DNA of 64,000 bases from Microbacterium sp. SORGH_AS_0862 (GTDB taxonomy: Bacteria > Actinomycetota > Actinomycetes > Actinomycetales > Microbacteriaceae), in contig NZ_JAUTAY010000001.1 of the NCBI RefSeq assembly GCF_030818795.1, forward strand, positions 992,001-1,056,000, written 5' to 3'. The notes under the pieces were generated by a model, which saw nothing but the letters and a program-made list of their open reading frames with translations, was not told the DNA's origin and ran no database searches. How positions within the stretch are numbered: the stretch's first letter is position 1; each line of letters begins with the position of its first letter. This document shows positions 54,901 through 63,111 of the stretch, in pieces. A program made the translations under genes and the position numbers.

Positions 54901-56497
54901 CACCGTCCGCACCGTCGGCGACGGGCTTGCCGTCCACCGTCGCGTTGTCCTTGGCAGCGGCCTGGTTGACGACGCTGTGCACGGCCGCATCCGCCGTCGA
55001 ACCGATGCCAGTTCCCAGCGCCACCATCTCGTCGTCGAAGAGGAAGGTGCTCTTCAGCCCCTTCGTCTTCGCGCGGTCGAGCGTGTAGACGTTCGCGCCG
55101 TAGTGCCCGTCCGAGACGCCGCCCGTGAAGCTGCCGCCGTTGCCGACGCGGCCGTTCGTTCCTCGCGTCTGCTCCTTCAAGTAGGGAGCCGTGACACCCG
55201 GGTAGTGGAACCAGTCGAAGGCGGGACCGAGGTCGAGGTACTCGCGGTTGTTCACCTGGATGGCGGTGGCCGCCGCCGAGTTCCAGAAGACCTCGTTGCC
55301 GACCTCGGGACGGAACGTGGAACGATACTCCGCGCCGACCGTGCGGCTGGAGTTCAGGCGGGTGAAGATGGCGTATTCATCGCGGATGTGGGAGGAGAAC
55401 TCCGACCGCCAGAAGTACTTGTCGCCTGTGACGCCGTTGCCGGGGGTCTTGCCGCGGATGTTGTCGGCGAGTGCGCGGTACTGCGTGGCGTAGAGGGCAT
55501 CGGTGCGCGCCATCTCGTCGAGCGGTTCGAGGAACTCCGATGCGTAGCTCGTGACGCCGTCGATCGTCTTGGGCGGCCGATAGCCCAGGTAGAGCATCCC
55601 CACCTCACCGCGGATCATCCAGCGCGTGCCGTTGATGATGTAGAACGCGATGTCGTCGAGCTGCGCGCGGGTGAAACCGAGGCTCGTTCCCCGCGCCGCA
55701 TCCGCCCACAGCGCGACGTTGGTGAACAGCGCCATGCCGTAGCCCTCGCTGTAGAGCTGCGCTTCATGGGCCCAGAAGCTGGCGTCGGGCTGCACGGCCT
55801 CGTTGACGTTCCCGGAGTTGTCGACGGCGACCGTCGCGGCCATCGTGTCGAAGCCGGAGGCGATGTCCTCGAAGTTGCGCGAGGCGACCGCCTCGAACAG
55901 GTAGTTCGTCGTACGCCATGCACCGTTGGCACCGACCGGGTCGAGCTTTCCGGTGTTGTGCTTGAGGCTGGCGGCGAACGCCTCGTCGCTGAGGACTCCG
56001 CCGAGGAAGATCGAGATGCGCCCCATGGCCATGGACTCGCCGATCTCGGTCTCCCACCAGTTCTGGTTGCCGGGATCGACCGCATCCCAGTAGGTCAGGG
56101 CGCGGTCGACCGCGGTCACGAGAGCGGGATCCTCGAAGCCCTTCGCGTCGGCGTCGCGGTACGCGTAGGCCATCGCGAGCATCCGATACAACGCGATGTA
56201 GGCGGACCAGGTCGCGCCGTTCGCCGAGCTCGTACGGTCGGCGTAGTTCACGTCGGACCAGGAGCCGTCGGGGTTCTGGGAGGCGGCGTACTCCTGCGCT
56301 TCGGACACCCGCGCCAGGTAGATGCCGTTGGCGATGATGATCTCGTCGCCCTGCGCCAGGTAGTACTCCTGCAGACGCGACACGATCGTGTTGACGTCGT
56401 CGTCAGGGGTGGCTGCCGTCGCGGGCACGGTGGCGAGCCCCGTGAAGGCGAGCACCAGGGCGACGACGAGAGCCAGCGAGGCCCTGATTCTTCTCAT
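51953..56497 (-). CDS. Cell-wall-anchored family 8 polysaccharide lyase (xanthan/hyaluronate lyase type)
   Basis: A 1514-residue exoenzyme. A signal peptide (about 1-29) precedes the alpha/alpha toroid of PL8. The catalytic trio appears as N191 (VGANGAW), H244 (FWAHEAQ) and Y253 (SEGYG); the His-to-Tyr spacing of 9 and Asn-to-His spacing of 53 are close to xanthan lyase. The beta-sandwich domains follow, then three discoidin (F5/8 type C, CBM32-like) domains (about residues 715-1100), a FIVAR-like helical domain, a fibronectin type III domain and a Gly/Thr-rich domain. The end is LPSTG (1476-1480), a helix and an Arg tail, so sortase anchors it to the wall. GGAG precedes the ATG. Confidence 0.88.
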   Translation of the reverse strand: MRRIRASLALVVALVLAFTGLATVPATAATPDDDVNTIVSRLQEYYLAQGDEIIIANGIYLARVSEAQEYAASQNPDGSWSDVNYADRTSSANGATWSAYIALYRMLAMAYAYRDADAKGFEDPALVTAVDRALTYWDAVDPGNQNWWETEIGESMAMGRISIFLGGVLSDEAFAASLKHNTGKLDPVGANGAWRTTNYLFEAVASRNFEDIASGFDTMAATVAVDNSGNVNEAVQPDASFWAHEAQLYSEGYGMALFTNVALWADAARGTSLGFTRAQLDDIAFYIINGTRWMIRGEVGMLYLGYRPPKTIDGVTSYASEFLEPLDEMARTDALYATQYRALADNIRGKTPGNGVTGDKYFWRSEFSSHIRDEYAIFTRLNSSRTVGAEYRSTFRPEVGNEVFWNSAAATAIQVNNREYLDLGPAFDWFHYPGVTAPYLKEQTRGTNGRVGNGGSFTGGVSDGHYGANVYTLDRAKTKGLKSTFLFDDEMVALGTGIGSTADAAVHSVVNQAAAKDNATVDGKPVADGADGVVVDDPAWAYNDEVGYVFPSDAPVTVSNKAQTGSWVGEDAVSRDAFTLYFDHGTKPTDAGYEYIVLPAASPAEVERYAAAPAVRILQNDASVQAVQHAGLQRTMATFFQAGALDLGDGRTLEVNQPAIVILDESGAEPVVSIANPDKPGLVVAVTLRGPDAVHAGTFALGSGPNLGKTVTASLASTDGAQASAYSASSSAEGRGAALAGDGDAATSWASADGGVQWVAKDLGAGAFVTGLTLEWGAEAATRYLVQTSQDGANWSDLRFVQNAEGGTETLEFPPTAATYLRVLLLESAGGSGYSIAEMSVEASRNLALGRSVTASGGSAAGSITDGNMASRWSANLSDTAWTQVDLGSVQSIGTVRLWWEASYAKQYRIQVSDDQNNWRDAYVTPSGGSDGGLDVIAVQENARYVRMQSIQRSTTQYGVSIWEMEVFEGDAIASAPTTPVGRENLALGRPTTAESSYNATLEPRFATDGIGTTRWASRREDAPYKTERWLQVDLETPTTVNQAVLTWESATSNDFRLEGSLDGQTWQELARVQKTSAELKNTVDFADAEVRYVRVAGLPVTKYGISLFEFELYGGYNFSCTSPDVSAAHGDIATVTASIAPLDADDVFIAYPVEAAVARVQGAPRVGQDGSVAFDLRAGESGSTRVLLTHAKGDEISWCTVNVAVDTAALQELVDRGNALDSNIYTADSWRPVLPALEAAKDALRTSGIGQSVIDQRAEALRAALDGLVEIGQEPEVTVPSAPASLTAAAEGSAVIATWLAPEDDGGAAVSAYELTIGDRVIPVGGDVLTGRADGLAPGTYAVSVRAQNEAGWSPATTPVSVEVVEQSDRTPTVTASDGLRAGGKVTVTGAEFTPGAQYLVQLRSSPRDLGTVTADAAGAFTLTADIPADVPGGAHTIVVMRDGVDIASVAVQIEAAAGGGTDPQNPQNPADGALPSTGADLAWVPWTAAAALLILTLGGALVLDRRRRRAGD

Positions 56498-56601
56498 GAC
56501 GGGCTCCTTCGGCCGGTTGAGAGATGCGCGCATGCGTGCGCGAAGAGAGGATGCGGGCGCTGAGCCCGACGCGCCGTGCGTCGACGCGGACGAGAAGAGA
56601 A

Positions 56602-56630
56602 GGGCCGGGGAGCATCACGCTCCCCGGCCC
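56602..56630 (-). terminator. Hairpin terminator between the binding protein and lyase genes
   Basis: Twelve-base arms GGGCCGGGGAGC (56602-56613) and GCTCCCCGGCCC (56619-56630) pair perfectly over five bases. On the minus strand it follows the binding-protein stop by seven bases and is followed by TTCTCTTCTC. It would let the binding protein be made in excess of the lyase if read-through is partial. Confidence 0.85.
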
Positions 56631-56637
56631 CGCGTGA

Positions 56638-57939
56638 TCAGCCCTGGGCTGCGAGCGAGTCGATCTTGTCGGCGGCGCTCTTCATCTGCTCGGCGAGATC
56701 GCCCTGGCCGGACTGCACCGCGGCACCCCAGGTGTCGCGGAAGGTCTGCCAGATCTCCGTCGCGTTGGCGATGTTCGGCACGTCGACCGTCAGCGGGACG
56801 GCCTGGGCGAAGGTCGCCAGCAGCGGGTTCGCGGCGAGGTAGTCGCCCGCCACCTCGGTGAGGTCGGTGCGGATCGGGAACTGACCGGTGGTCTCGAGCA
56901 GAGCCAGGTCGTTGTCGGCATCCATCGAGAACTTCGCGAAGTCCCACGCGGTCTGCTTGTTCTGGCACGAGGTGTAAAGACCGACGTTCTTCGAGTCACC
57001 GAACGTGTAGGTCTCTTCGAGCGTCTTGCCGTCGGCGGTCGGCAGCGGCACGACGCCGTACTCGACCTTGCCGTCGAACTGCGCGGCACCCCACGGGCCG
57101 GCGATGCCCATCGCGGCGACACCGTCGGCGAACGGGCCCGCCCAGGCGTCGCCGCTGTAAGCCTCCGCCGACGAGTAGCCGTCGGCGTACAGCGTCTTCC
57201 AGAACTCGAGCGTCTGCATGCCCGCTTCGCTCGTGAACGTCGCCGCACCGTCGGCCACCAGCTGCGTGCCGTCGGAGTTGGCGAGGTAGAACGGGTAGAA
57301 GTCGAACAGCGCGTTCGTGTAGTCGCCGGATGCCGGCGGGTACAGCGCGTAGTCGGCGGCGCCCGCATCCTTGATCGCCTTCGCGGCGGCGAGCACGTCG
57401 TCGTAGGTCGACAGCTTCGGCGCTTCGGCGTCGAGCCCCGCCTCGGCGAAGGCGGTCTTGTTGTAGTAGAGCATGAAGGGGTTGGCCTTCCACGGCACCT
57501 GGTACAGGTCGCCGTCGGGCGAACGGAAGCCGTCCGCCGCGTCGCCCGAGCGCTCGGCGATGAACGACTCGCCGTCGTCGAACGTCTTCGAGATGTTGAC
57601 CAGGCCGCCCTGCTTCTGGAACGAGGGCACCGCGGCAGGTGCGGTGTTGTAGACGAGGCAGGCGGTGTTGCCCGCGGTGATCGCGGCCGAGATCGCATCC
57701 TCGGAGGACTTGCCGGCCGGGATGGCCTCCGCCGTCACCTGCTCGTCCGGGTGGTCGGCGTTCCACGCCTCGACGACAGCCTTGCCCCAGGCGATCTCCT
57801 GCTCGTTCGTCGAGTACCAGATCGTGATCGGGCCGGACGTGAGTTCTGTGCTCGCTGCGTCGCCACCCCCCGAGCTGCACGCTGCCAACGGAACGGCAAC
57901 GGCGACGAGGGCGACAGCAGCGCTGATGGAACGCTTCAT
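56638..57939 (-). CDS. Sugar ABC importer solute-binding lipoprotein
   Basis: A 433-residue protein of the CUT1 (family 1) binding proteins. The lipobox is LAAC at about residue 22, followed by ITIWYSTNEQEIAWGKAVVEAW and the central PWKANPFMLYYNKTAFAEAGL motif. AAGGAG precedes the ATG at 57939. It is on the opposite strand to the two permeases but shares their promoter and operator architecture, so it is almost certainly their binding partner. The ligand is probably an oligosaccharide released by the neighbouring lyase. Confidence 0.88.
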   Translation of the reverse strand: MKRSISAAVALVAVAVPLAACSSGGGDAASTELTSGPITIWYSTNEQEIAWGKAVVEAWNADHPDEQVTAEAIPAGKSSEDAISAAITAGNTACLVYNTAPAAVPSFQKQGGLVNISKTFDDGESFIAERSGDAADGFRSPDGDLYQVPWKANPFMLYYNKTAFAEAGLDAEAPKLSTYDDVLAAAKAIKDAGAADYALYPPASGDYTNALFDFYPFYLANSDGTQLVADGAATFTSEAGMQTLEFWKTLYADGYSSAEAYSGDAWAGPFADGVAAMGIAGPWGAAQFDGKVEYGVVPLPTADGKTLEETYTFGDSKNVGLYTSCQNKQTAWDFAKFSMDADNDLALLETTGQFPIRTDLTEVAGDYLAANPLLATFAQAVPLTVDVPNIANATEIWQTFRDTWGAAVQSGQGDLAEQMKSAADKIDSLAAQG

Positions 57940-58095
57940 TGCGCGGACTCCTTCTCGCAATACTGCCCACGCCAGCCATTGCGTTTCTGTGATTCGGACC
58001 TTCGGAGAACGTCCACGCGCACGGGTCGCGCGTGGTCGCACTGATCCACGCCCGCGGGTGGCGCTCTCAGTCGTCTCGTTGAGTGGTTGCAGCCT

Positions 58096-58125
58096 TAGTA
58101 AACCGGTTCTTGCGTATAGCGTCAA
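58096..58125 (-). promoter_or_regulatory. Promoter with LacI-type operator before the binding-protein gene
   Basis: On the minus strand, TTGACG (58125-58120), an 18-base spacer and TTACTA (58101-58096) form the promoter. AACCGGTTTACT lies across the spacer end and -10. The arrangement is the same, base for base in spacing, as at 48393-48422. A further shared 10-mer, ACTAAATCGG, occurs upstream (58153-58162) and in front of lacI. Confidence 0.65.
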
Positions 58126-58289
58126 TACTCAAGGTCTTCTAACTTGTCATGTCACTAAATCGGTATATCTCGTGCATGCGCCTCACGAACGACCCAGAGC
58201 CAAGCCCACGTCATGCCGCCTTGCGAGCCTGGTGGCGCGCAACGCGGTTGCGATTGCCGCTCTGCATGTAGGTCCGCCGTGATCAGGCG

Positions 58290-58421
58290 GTGGCTGCGAT
58301 CGGCTGCGCCGGCGTGCTCTTGACGGTGGTCTGGGTCAGCGCATCACCGCTTCGCCGCATCCGCGATCCTCGGTCGCTCGCACGCGAGTCCGTCAAGGCG
58401 GAAATGCTCGCAGTGCGTTGA
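58290..58421 (+). CDS. Possible 43-aa membrane peptide in the gap upstream of the binding protein
   Basis: A GTG-started frame encodes one hydrophobic segment (AAIGCAGVLLTVVWVSA) and a basic tail (LRRIRDPRSLARESVKAEM). No ribosome binding site or promoter is clear, so this may be chance or a gene remnant. Apart from it and the promoter at 58096-58125, the 57940-58439 gap holds nothing recognisable. Confidence 0.25.
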   Translation: MAAIGCAGVLLTVVWVSASPLRRIRDPRSLARESVKAEMLAVR

Positions 58422-58439
58422 CTCAGCGAAGAGGGTGAG

Positions 58440-58709
58440 TCACCAGATCGTCCCGCCGCCGACGGAGATGCCGCCCCAGGTGAGCAGGATGAAGATGATC
58501 GCGAATACGACGGGCGCGATGCCCCGACCGCTGCGCGCGAGACCCTTCAGTAGGCCGATTACCGTGAACACGGCGGCGACGAGGGAAAGGCCACCACCGA
58601 GGATGAGTCCGATGAACAGCGGGATCGGCATGAGGATGAGACCGGCAAGACCGAACCAGAATCCAGCCCAGGCGCTCGGGTTGCGGCGACGTTCGACGGT
58701 GGAGGACAC
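58440..58709 (-). CDS. Small two- to three-helix membrane protein (89 aa)
   Basis: An 89-residue protein starting at GTG. It has hydrophobic helices at about residues 14-36, 38-55 and 64-86, with Gly-rich turns (GLILGGGLSLVAAVF) reminiscent of DUF4190-type proteins. A -10-like CATAAT stands six bases before the GTG, so the mRNA should be leaderless. The function is unknown. Confidence 0.7.
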   Translation of the reverse strand: MSSTVERRRNPSAWAGFWFGLAGLILMPIPLFIGLILGGGLSLVAAVFTVIGLLKGLARSGRGIAPVVFAIIFILLTWGGISVGGGTIW

Positions 58710-58760
58710 GGGTCCATTATGCGGGTCCCCCGCCGCGGGCGACAGGACGCGGCGTGGCTC

Positions 58761-59750
58761 TTAGTCAGCAGCCCACCGGAAGAGCGGCGCGGACAGCGAG
58801 GTGTCCTTTGCGAGGATGCGGCGATAGAGCCCGACCGCGTCCTGTGGACCCCACGGCTCGGAGAGCAGCCCGGAGACGTCGAGGCTTCCCTCACCGACCA
58901 TGCGCAGGAAGGTGCGCGTGGCCGAGCGAGCGAGGTCCGGATCTGCGTTGACGTAGCCGCCGATCAGACGCAGACCCTTGACGAACACTGAACCGTAGTC
59001 GATCTCCATGGGTCCCGCATACCCTGTGGAGAGAACGACGGTGCCCCGCGGCTGCGCCGTCCGGATCGCGAGCGCTGTGCCGGCGGGGGCACCCGACAGG
59101 TCGACGGTGTGCCGATATGCGTCTTGATGGGAAGCAGTGCCGGCCTCGTCTCGCGGATCGATCGCCTCGTGCGCACCGACGGCCAGCGCCGCCTCCCTCC
59201 GCGCAGCGACGAGATCGAAGACGGTGACCCGCGACGCCCCTGCGGCGCGGGCGAACTGCACGGCGAGCTGACCTATCGGCCCCTGCCCGACAATGGCGAC
59301 GGAGTCGGAAAGACGCACCTCGGCGAGCATGACGACCGAGCACGCCGCTTGACCGAGGAGGAAGAACGCGGCGGCCTCGCTGCTGAGTCCGTCGGGCACG
59401 ACCTCGAGGTCCTCGGCCCGTGCGAGCGACAGCTCGGCATGCGCTCCGAGGGGACGACCGTCGCCATCGAAGCCTGCCACGACGCGCTGGCCGAGTTCCC
59501 ACCCGGAGACGCCCTCCCCCACCGCGACGATACGTCCGACGCGTGAGTATCCGGGAACGAACGGGAATGTCACCCCCAGAACGCCGTGGGACGTCGGCCC
59601 GGCCAGCCAGCCCGCCTCGGTTCCGGGGCTGATCAGGCTGACGAGGTTTCGTATCAGCACCTGGCCAGGGCCTGGCGCGGGAACGGACACCTCACGCACA
59701 TCGACCTGTCCGGGACCGGTCCAGACGACCGCGACGGCTCGGTGGGACAT
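58761..59750 (-). CDS. MDR dehydrogenase without zinc ligands
   Basis: A 329-residue medium-chain dehydrogenase. The catalytic domain has RNLVSLISPGTEAGWLAG where zinc enzymes carry the catalytic Cys, and the Rossmann domain has AIVGQGPIGQLAVQFARAAGAS. The SxISxGTE motif is seen in BchC-like and uncharacterised sugar or polyol MDR proteins. The ATG at 59750 gives the family start (AVAVVWTGPGQVDVREVSV). The substrate is unknown. The longer frame to 59906 is unlikely. Confidence 0.82.
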   Translation of the reverse strand: MSHRAVAVVWTGPGQVDVREVSVPAPGPGQVLIRNLVSLISPGTEAGWLAGPTSHGVLGVTFPFVPGYSRVGRIVAVGEGVSGWELGQRVVAGFDGDGRPLGAHAELSLARAEDLEVVPDGLSSEAAAFFLLGQAACSVVMLAEVRLSDSVAIVGQGPIGQLAVQFARAAGASRVTVFDLVAARREAALAVGAHEAIDPRDEAGTASHQDAYRHTVDLSGAPAGTALAIRTAQPRGTVVLSTGYAGPMEIDYGSVFVKGLRLIGGYVNADPDLARSATRTFLRMVGEGSLDVSGLLSEPWGPQDAVGLYRRILAKDTSLSAPLFRWAAD

Positions 59751-59932
59751 TCGGCGGCGCCTCTCGCTGTGCGGATCGGGCGAGCGCTGCGTTCTCGCGC
59801 ACACCTTTCGGAGCAGCGTAGGCAGTGGCGGACCGCCATAGGAACCCGTCACGGGCGATGCCCGGCATGGGCGCGGCCGATGGCGATACCGGAGCATGCC
59901 CGCCACGCAGACGAGGGGGCGTCACAGCGGGA

Positions 59933-60277
59933 GTGCCGCAGCCTGCGTTCTGGATTCTGACAGTGTTGACTGCCGGTCGGCGGCACGGGTACGACATCAT
60001 GCGGGAAGCATCGGATGCGTCCGAGGGCCGGGTGGAGCTGAAGGTCACGACCCTGTATGCGGCGCTGGAGCGACTGGAGCGTGAGGGGCTGATCGTCGCC
60101 GACGGCGAGGAGGTCGTGAACGGGCGGGCGCGCCGCTACTACCGGATCACCGATGCGGGCTCGGGCCGACTGGTCCAGGAGGTCGAGGTGCTGGAGCGTT
60201 CAGTGCGCGCCGCGCGGGAAGGGCTGACGCAGGTGCGGATCGCCACGCTGATGCCGACGTCGGCGGTGGCCGGATGA
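59933..60277 (+). CDS. PadR-family regulator
   Basis: About 114 residues from a GTG at 59933 (VPQPAFWILTVLTAGRRHGYDIMREAS). It contains the PadR winged helix with KVTTLYAALERLEREGLI and NGRARRYYRITDAGSGRL, and a short C-terminal dimerisation helix. The stop overlaps the following membrane-protein gene by four bases, a common PadR arrangement in which the regulator controls its own operon. Confidence 0.85.
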   Translation: MPQPAFWILTVLTAGRRHGYDIMREASDASEGRVELKVTTLYAALERLEREGLIVADGEEVVNGRARRYYRITDAGSGRLVQEVEVLERSVRAAREGLTQVRIATLMPTSAVAG

Positions 60278-61668
60278 CCGCGGAGCGGAGGCGGTTCGCC
60301 CGGCTGCTGCGCTGGTATCCGAAGGGCTGGCGGGAGCGCAACGGCGAGGTACTGCTCGGCGCGATGCTCGACGAGGCCGAGCGGCAGGGCCGCGACCGGC
60401 CGACCGGCGCCGAGCGGTGGTCGGCCATCGTGCACGGGCTGGGTGCGAGGCTGGACCGCAGGCTCGCGCTGGGCTGCGCCGTCGCCGCGCTGCTGTTGGC
60501 GGCGCTAGCCGGCATCGCCCTGGCAGGTCCGGCGCTGGAGTGGCTGCGGCCGATGCTGCCCGGCAACGCGGCACGCTGGGGACTCCCGGCGGTGAGCGCG
60601 GCGGTCTGCCCGGCGCTCGTCGCCGTCGCGGTAGTTGCGCTGGCACGGCACCGGGGCTGGCTCTCCGAGCCGCGTGCGGTGCTCGTGCTGGTGCTAGCGG
60701 TGCCGAGCTTCGCGCTCTCCGGGTTGGCGGCGGTGTCGTGGTCGGTCGGCTTCGACGCGGCGAACCGCGACGTGTCCGGCGGCTGGTTCGCCGACGCCTG
60801 GGCGTGGTTCGTCGCCGCAGGCTGGGCGTTGGGTGCGGCGGCGATTGCCGTGTTCCTGGTGGCGGCCATCGGTCGGACCCGGATGCACGCCGCGACCGCG
60901 GTCGGGCTCGCGCTGCTCGCCGGGGTGGTCACGGCGCCGATCATCGGGGTAAGCCTGCTGACCCCGTACACGGCGGCGATCGCCGCTGCCGGCGTCGCAG
61001 TCCTGACCCTCCTGCCGCTGCGGTCGGAGCGGGTCACGTCACCGACCGCCACTGCGATACCTACGAGCGGGACCATGACGGCGGGCAACCGGCGCCTGTC
61101 CCGCGCCTCAGCCTGGCTCGCCGCAGCGGGCGGCGCGGTCGGTGTCGCCTACGCGCTGACCGGCGCTCGCTGGTCGAGCGGCGCGGTGGACACGACGGCG
61201 GCGATGGGGCAGGGCATCACCCTCTCGCTCGTGTCGTCGCTGCCGCTGCTGGCCGGCGTCGGCATCGTGCTCGCCGCACGCTCGCGGCGTGCTCCCGCTC
61301 ACACCTGGGGTCCGCTGCTGCTGCTCTCCGTGTCCTTCCTCGCGGTCGCCCTCGGCTACCTCGGCGCCCCCGCCTGGGATCGGATGGCACCCGCCCTTGC
61401 TGCGGCCTCGGTCCTCGGCGCTGCGGCGATCACATGGTGGGCGGCGACCCGACTGCGCGGGCCTGTCGCGGCCCGTGTCGTGATCGCCATTGTCATCGGC
61501 GTCGGCTATGCCGCGCTCCAGGGCATGCTCGTCGCGCCGCTGATGTCCTTCGCCCTGCCGCTGGTCGCAGCCGCCTTCGCCATCTGGGGAACGCGCAACT
61601 GCAGCGGTCACGTCCGCACTATCAGGCAGGGAGGGGACACCAGCTATGGAACCGCTCCGCAGGCCTGA
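60274..61668 (+). CDS. Multi-pass membrane protein co-encoded with PadR
   Basis: A 464-residue protein. The first 60 residues are soluble (RFARLLRWYPKGWRERNGEVLLGAMLDEAE), a start seen in many actinobacterial PadR-linked membrane proteins. About ten hydrophobic helices follow, and a polar tail. No transporter motif is recognisable. It is translationally coupled to the PadR gene and overlaps the following lipoprotein gene by 23 bases. Confidence 0.75.
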   Translation: MTAERRRFARLLRWYPKGWRERNGEVLLGAMLDEAERQGRDRPTGAERWSAIVHGLGARLDRRLALGCAVAALLLAALAGIALAGPALEWLRPMLPGNAARWGLPAVSAAVCPALVAVAVVALARHRGWLSEPRAVLVLVLAVPSFALSGLAAVSWSVGFDAANRDVSGGWFADAWAWFVAAGWALGAAAIAVFLVAAIGRTRMHAATAVGLALLAGVVTAPIIGVSLLTPYTAAIAAAGVAVLTLLPLRSERVTSPTATAIPTSGTMTAGNRRLSRASAWLAAAGGAVGVAYALTGARWSSGAVDTTAAMGQGITLSLVSSLPLLAGVGIVLAARSRRAPAHTWGPLLLLSVSFLAVALGYLGAPAWDRMAPALAAASVLGAAAITWWAATRLRGPVAARVVIAIVIGVGYAALQGMLVAPLMSFALPLVAAAFAIWGTRNCSGHVRTIRQGGDTSYGTAPQA

Positions 61669-62107
61669 GCACGGGCGGCCTCCGGCCGGGCGACGATGGG
61701 TGGCGAGCGTCGTCGCGGCAGGCGTCCTGACCTTGAGCGTCGCGGGGTGTCGGGGGGTTCCGCTGCCCTCGGGCGACCCTGACAGGGTGGACACGGTTTC
61801 CGTTGCGGACGGTGTGTGCGACGTCTCGTGGTGGCTGAGCCCTCTCGCCGATGGTGTTCCTAACGACGCTTGGCGGATCGCGGAGGAGCGTCTTGCTGCT
61901 GCCGAGGTGAGTCAGAGCCGCTGGGATGAGTGGCGCACGATCCTCGAATCGGACCCGGACATCGGCTGGACTTCTGAGGGTCTGCTCCAGGGACACGCCT
62001 ACCGGGAAGCGGTGCGAGCGGAGGTCCGAGCCGCTCTGGAGGAAGCCGGATACCCCGACACCAACCGAGTCATCGAGGTCTACTCCGACATCTCCTGCTC
62101 CGAATAG
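61646..62107 (+). CDS. Small lipoprotein
   Basis: A 153-residue protein. A basic N-terminus ([13 protein letters not shown]) and hydrophobic core end in the lipobox SVAGC (cysteine at residue 35). The mature part is acidic and helical, with two further cysteines (GVCDVSWW and DISCSE). GGGAGGGGA precedes the ATG. Its overlap with the membrane-protein gene suggests one operon. The function is unknown. Confidence 0.7.
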   Translation: MEPLRRPEHGRPPAGRRWVASVVAAGVLTLSVAGCRGVPLPSGDPDRVDTVSVADGVCDVSWWLSPLADGVPNDAWRIAEERLAAAEVSQSRWDEWRTILESDPDIGWTSEGLLQGHAYREAVRAEVRAALEEAGYPDTNRVIEVYSDISCSE

Positions 62108-62173
62108 CACGGGACATCGAGCCCACGAAGGACGCTTGAACCGCACCCTCGCCGCTTCGTCACGCCTGACCGG

Positions 62174-62614
62174 TCAGAGACCGCGAGCGTCACGCACCGG
62201 TCCCGTCCGACCGTGGCCGATCGACGGCTGGTAGTGGCCGAGCTGCGCGGCGCGTGCCTCGCGTGCGGCCTGGGCGCGCTCGGCCGTTTGCCGTTCGGCC
62301 TCGGTACGGGCGGTGAATTCACGGACGTACTGCACGGCTTCAGTGACGGGCAGCGCCTCGATCCGTTCGAGGTTGCGGCGGTCGCGCTCGGCCTGCGTCC
62401 TGAGCTTCGCGACGTGGGCGATGACACGGCTCGGGGTCGATCCGGCGAGGGCGCGCTGGCTCAGCGCGATCGACTCGCGTAGATGCCGGTCAATCATGCG
62501 GTCCTGCTCGCGGTGGGCCTGCTGCGCCTCCTGCCGCGTCTCAGTCGCGCGCGGGTCGGCGTCGGCCTGCTTCCCGGCGACCTTCTCCGCCCGCAGAGGT
62601 GCCGCTGGCGCAAC
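62174..62614 (-). pseudogene. C-terminal fragment of a mobilisation/relaxase-type protein (tentative)
   Basis: The minus strand is open from 62614 to the stop at 62174, with an internal ATG at 62497. The product is highly charged and coiled (RQEAQQAHREQDRMIDRHLR, ARTEAERQTAERAQAAREAR, then HYQPSIGHGRTGP), like the C-terminal tails of relaxases of actinobacterial integrative elements. The N-terminal catalytic part is missing. Its broken end overlaps the broken end of the integrase relic by 16 bases, so it is probably what remains of the same element. Confidence 0.45.
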
Positions 62615-63057
62615 TCAACGTCGAACGCTCGCACGCCGACCACTACGAGGAGAAGAACCCGAAGTCCTGGCGCGGCACCCGGCCGGTACCGCTGTCGCCG
62701 CGGGCGCTGGCGATCTTCCGACAGCACGCCGCGGGCAAGCAGCCCGACGACTACCTGTTCACCAACCAGCGGGGCGGGCAGCTCTCGGTCGGCGTTGTCC
62801 GCAAGTTCCCGCTCGGCTTCCGACGCCACGCTCTGCTCCACTACGCCGCGTCCACCTGGCTGCGGCTCGGCACCGCGGTCCACGAGGTCGCGGAGTACCT
62901 GGGCGACGAGGCGCGCACCGTCCTCGCGGTCTACGCGCACGTCCTCGGCGAAGGTCAGCGCCGCGACCATGTGCGGCGTCTGGCTGCCGCCGAGGAGTTC
63001 GGCCGAAAGCCGGGACACTCACGGGGCACTCGGCGGGGTCCGAGCCTCGGACGCTGA
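62599..63057 (+). pseudogene. Truncated tyrosine recombinase (integrase) relic
   Basis: About 150 residues corresponding to the C-terminal catalytic part of a phage-type integrase: RPVPLSPRALAIFRQHA, then the HxxR region as HALLHYAASTWLRLGTAVHEVAEYLGD and the Tyr region VYAHVLGEG. The N-terminal arm-binding and core-binding domains are absent, and the HxxR arginine is Leu. The protein should be inactive. It ends 55 bases from the 3' end of tRNA-Ser, the usual integration target. Confidence 0.7.
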
Positions 63058-63111
63058 CCCCGACGCCTCTCGGCGAGCCGGAAAAGACCGGATCTGACCG
63101 GGGATTCTCCG

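Noticed and set aside
54413..56563. 716-residue open frame on the plus strand
   Set aside because: It is a shadow of the PL8 lyase gene on the opposite strand.
58761..59750. Zinc-dependent alcohol dehydrogenase
   Set aside because: The fold is right, but the catalytic and structural zinc cysteines are missing, so it was annotated only as an MDR dehydrogenase.
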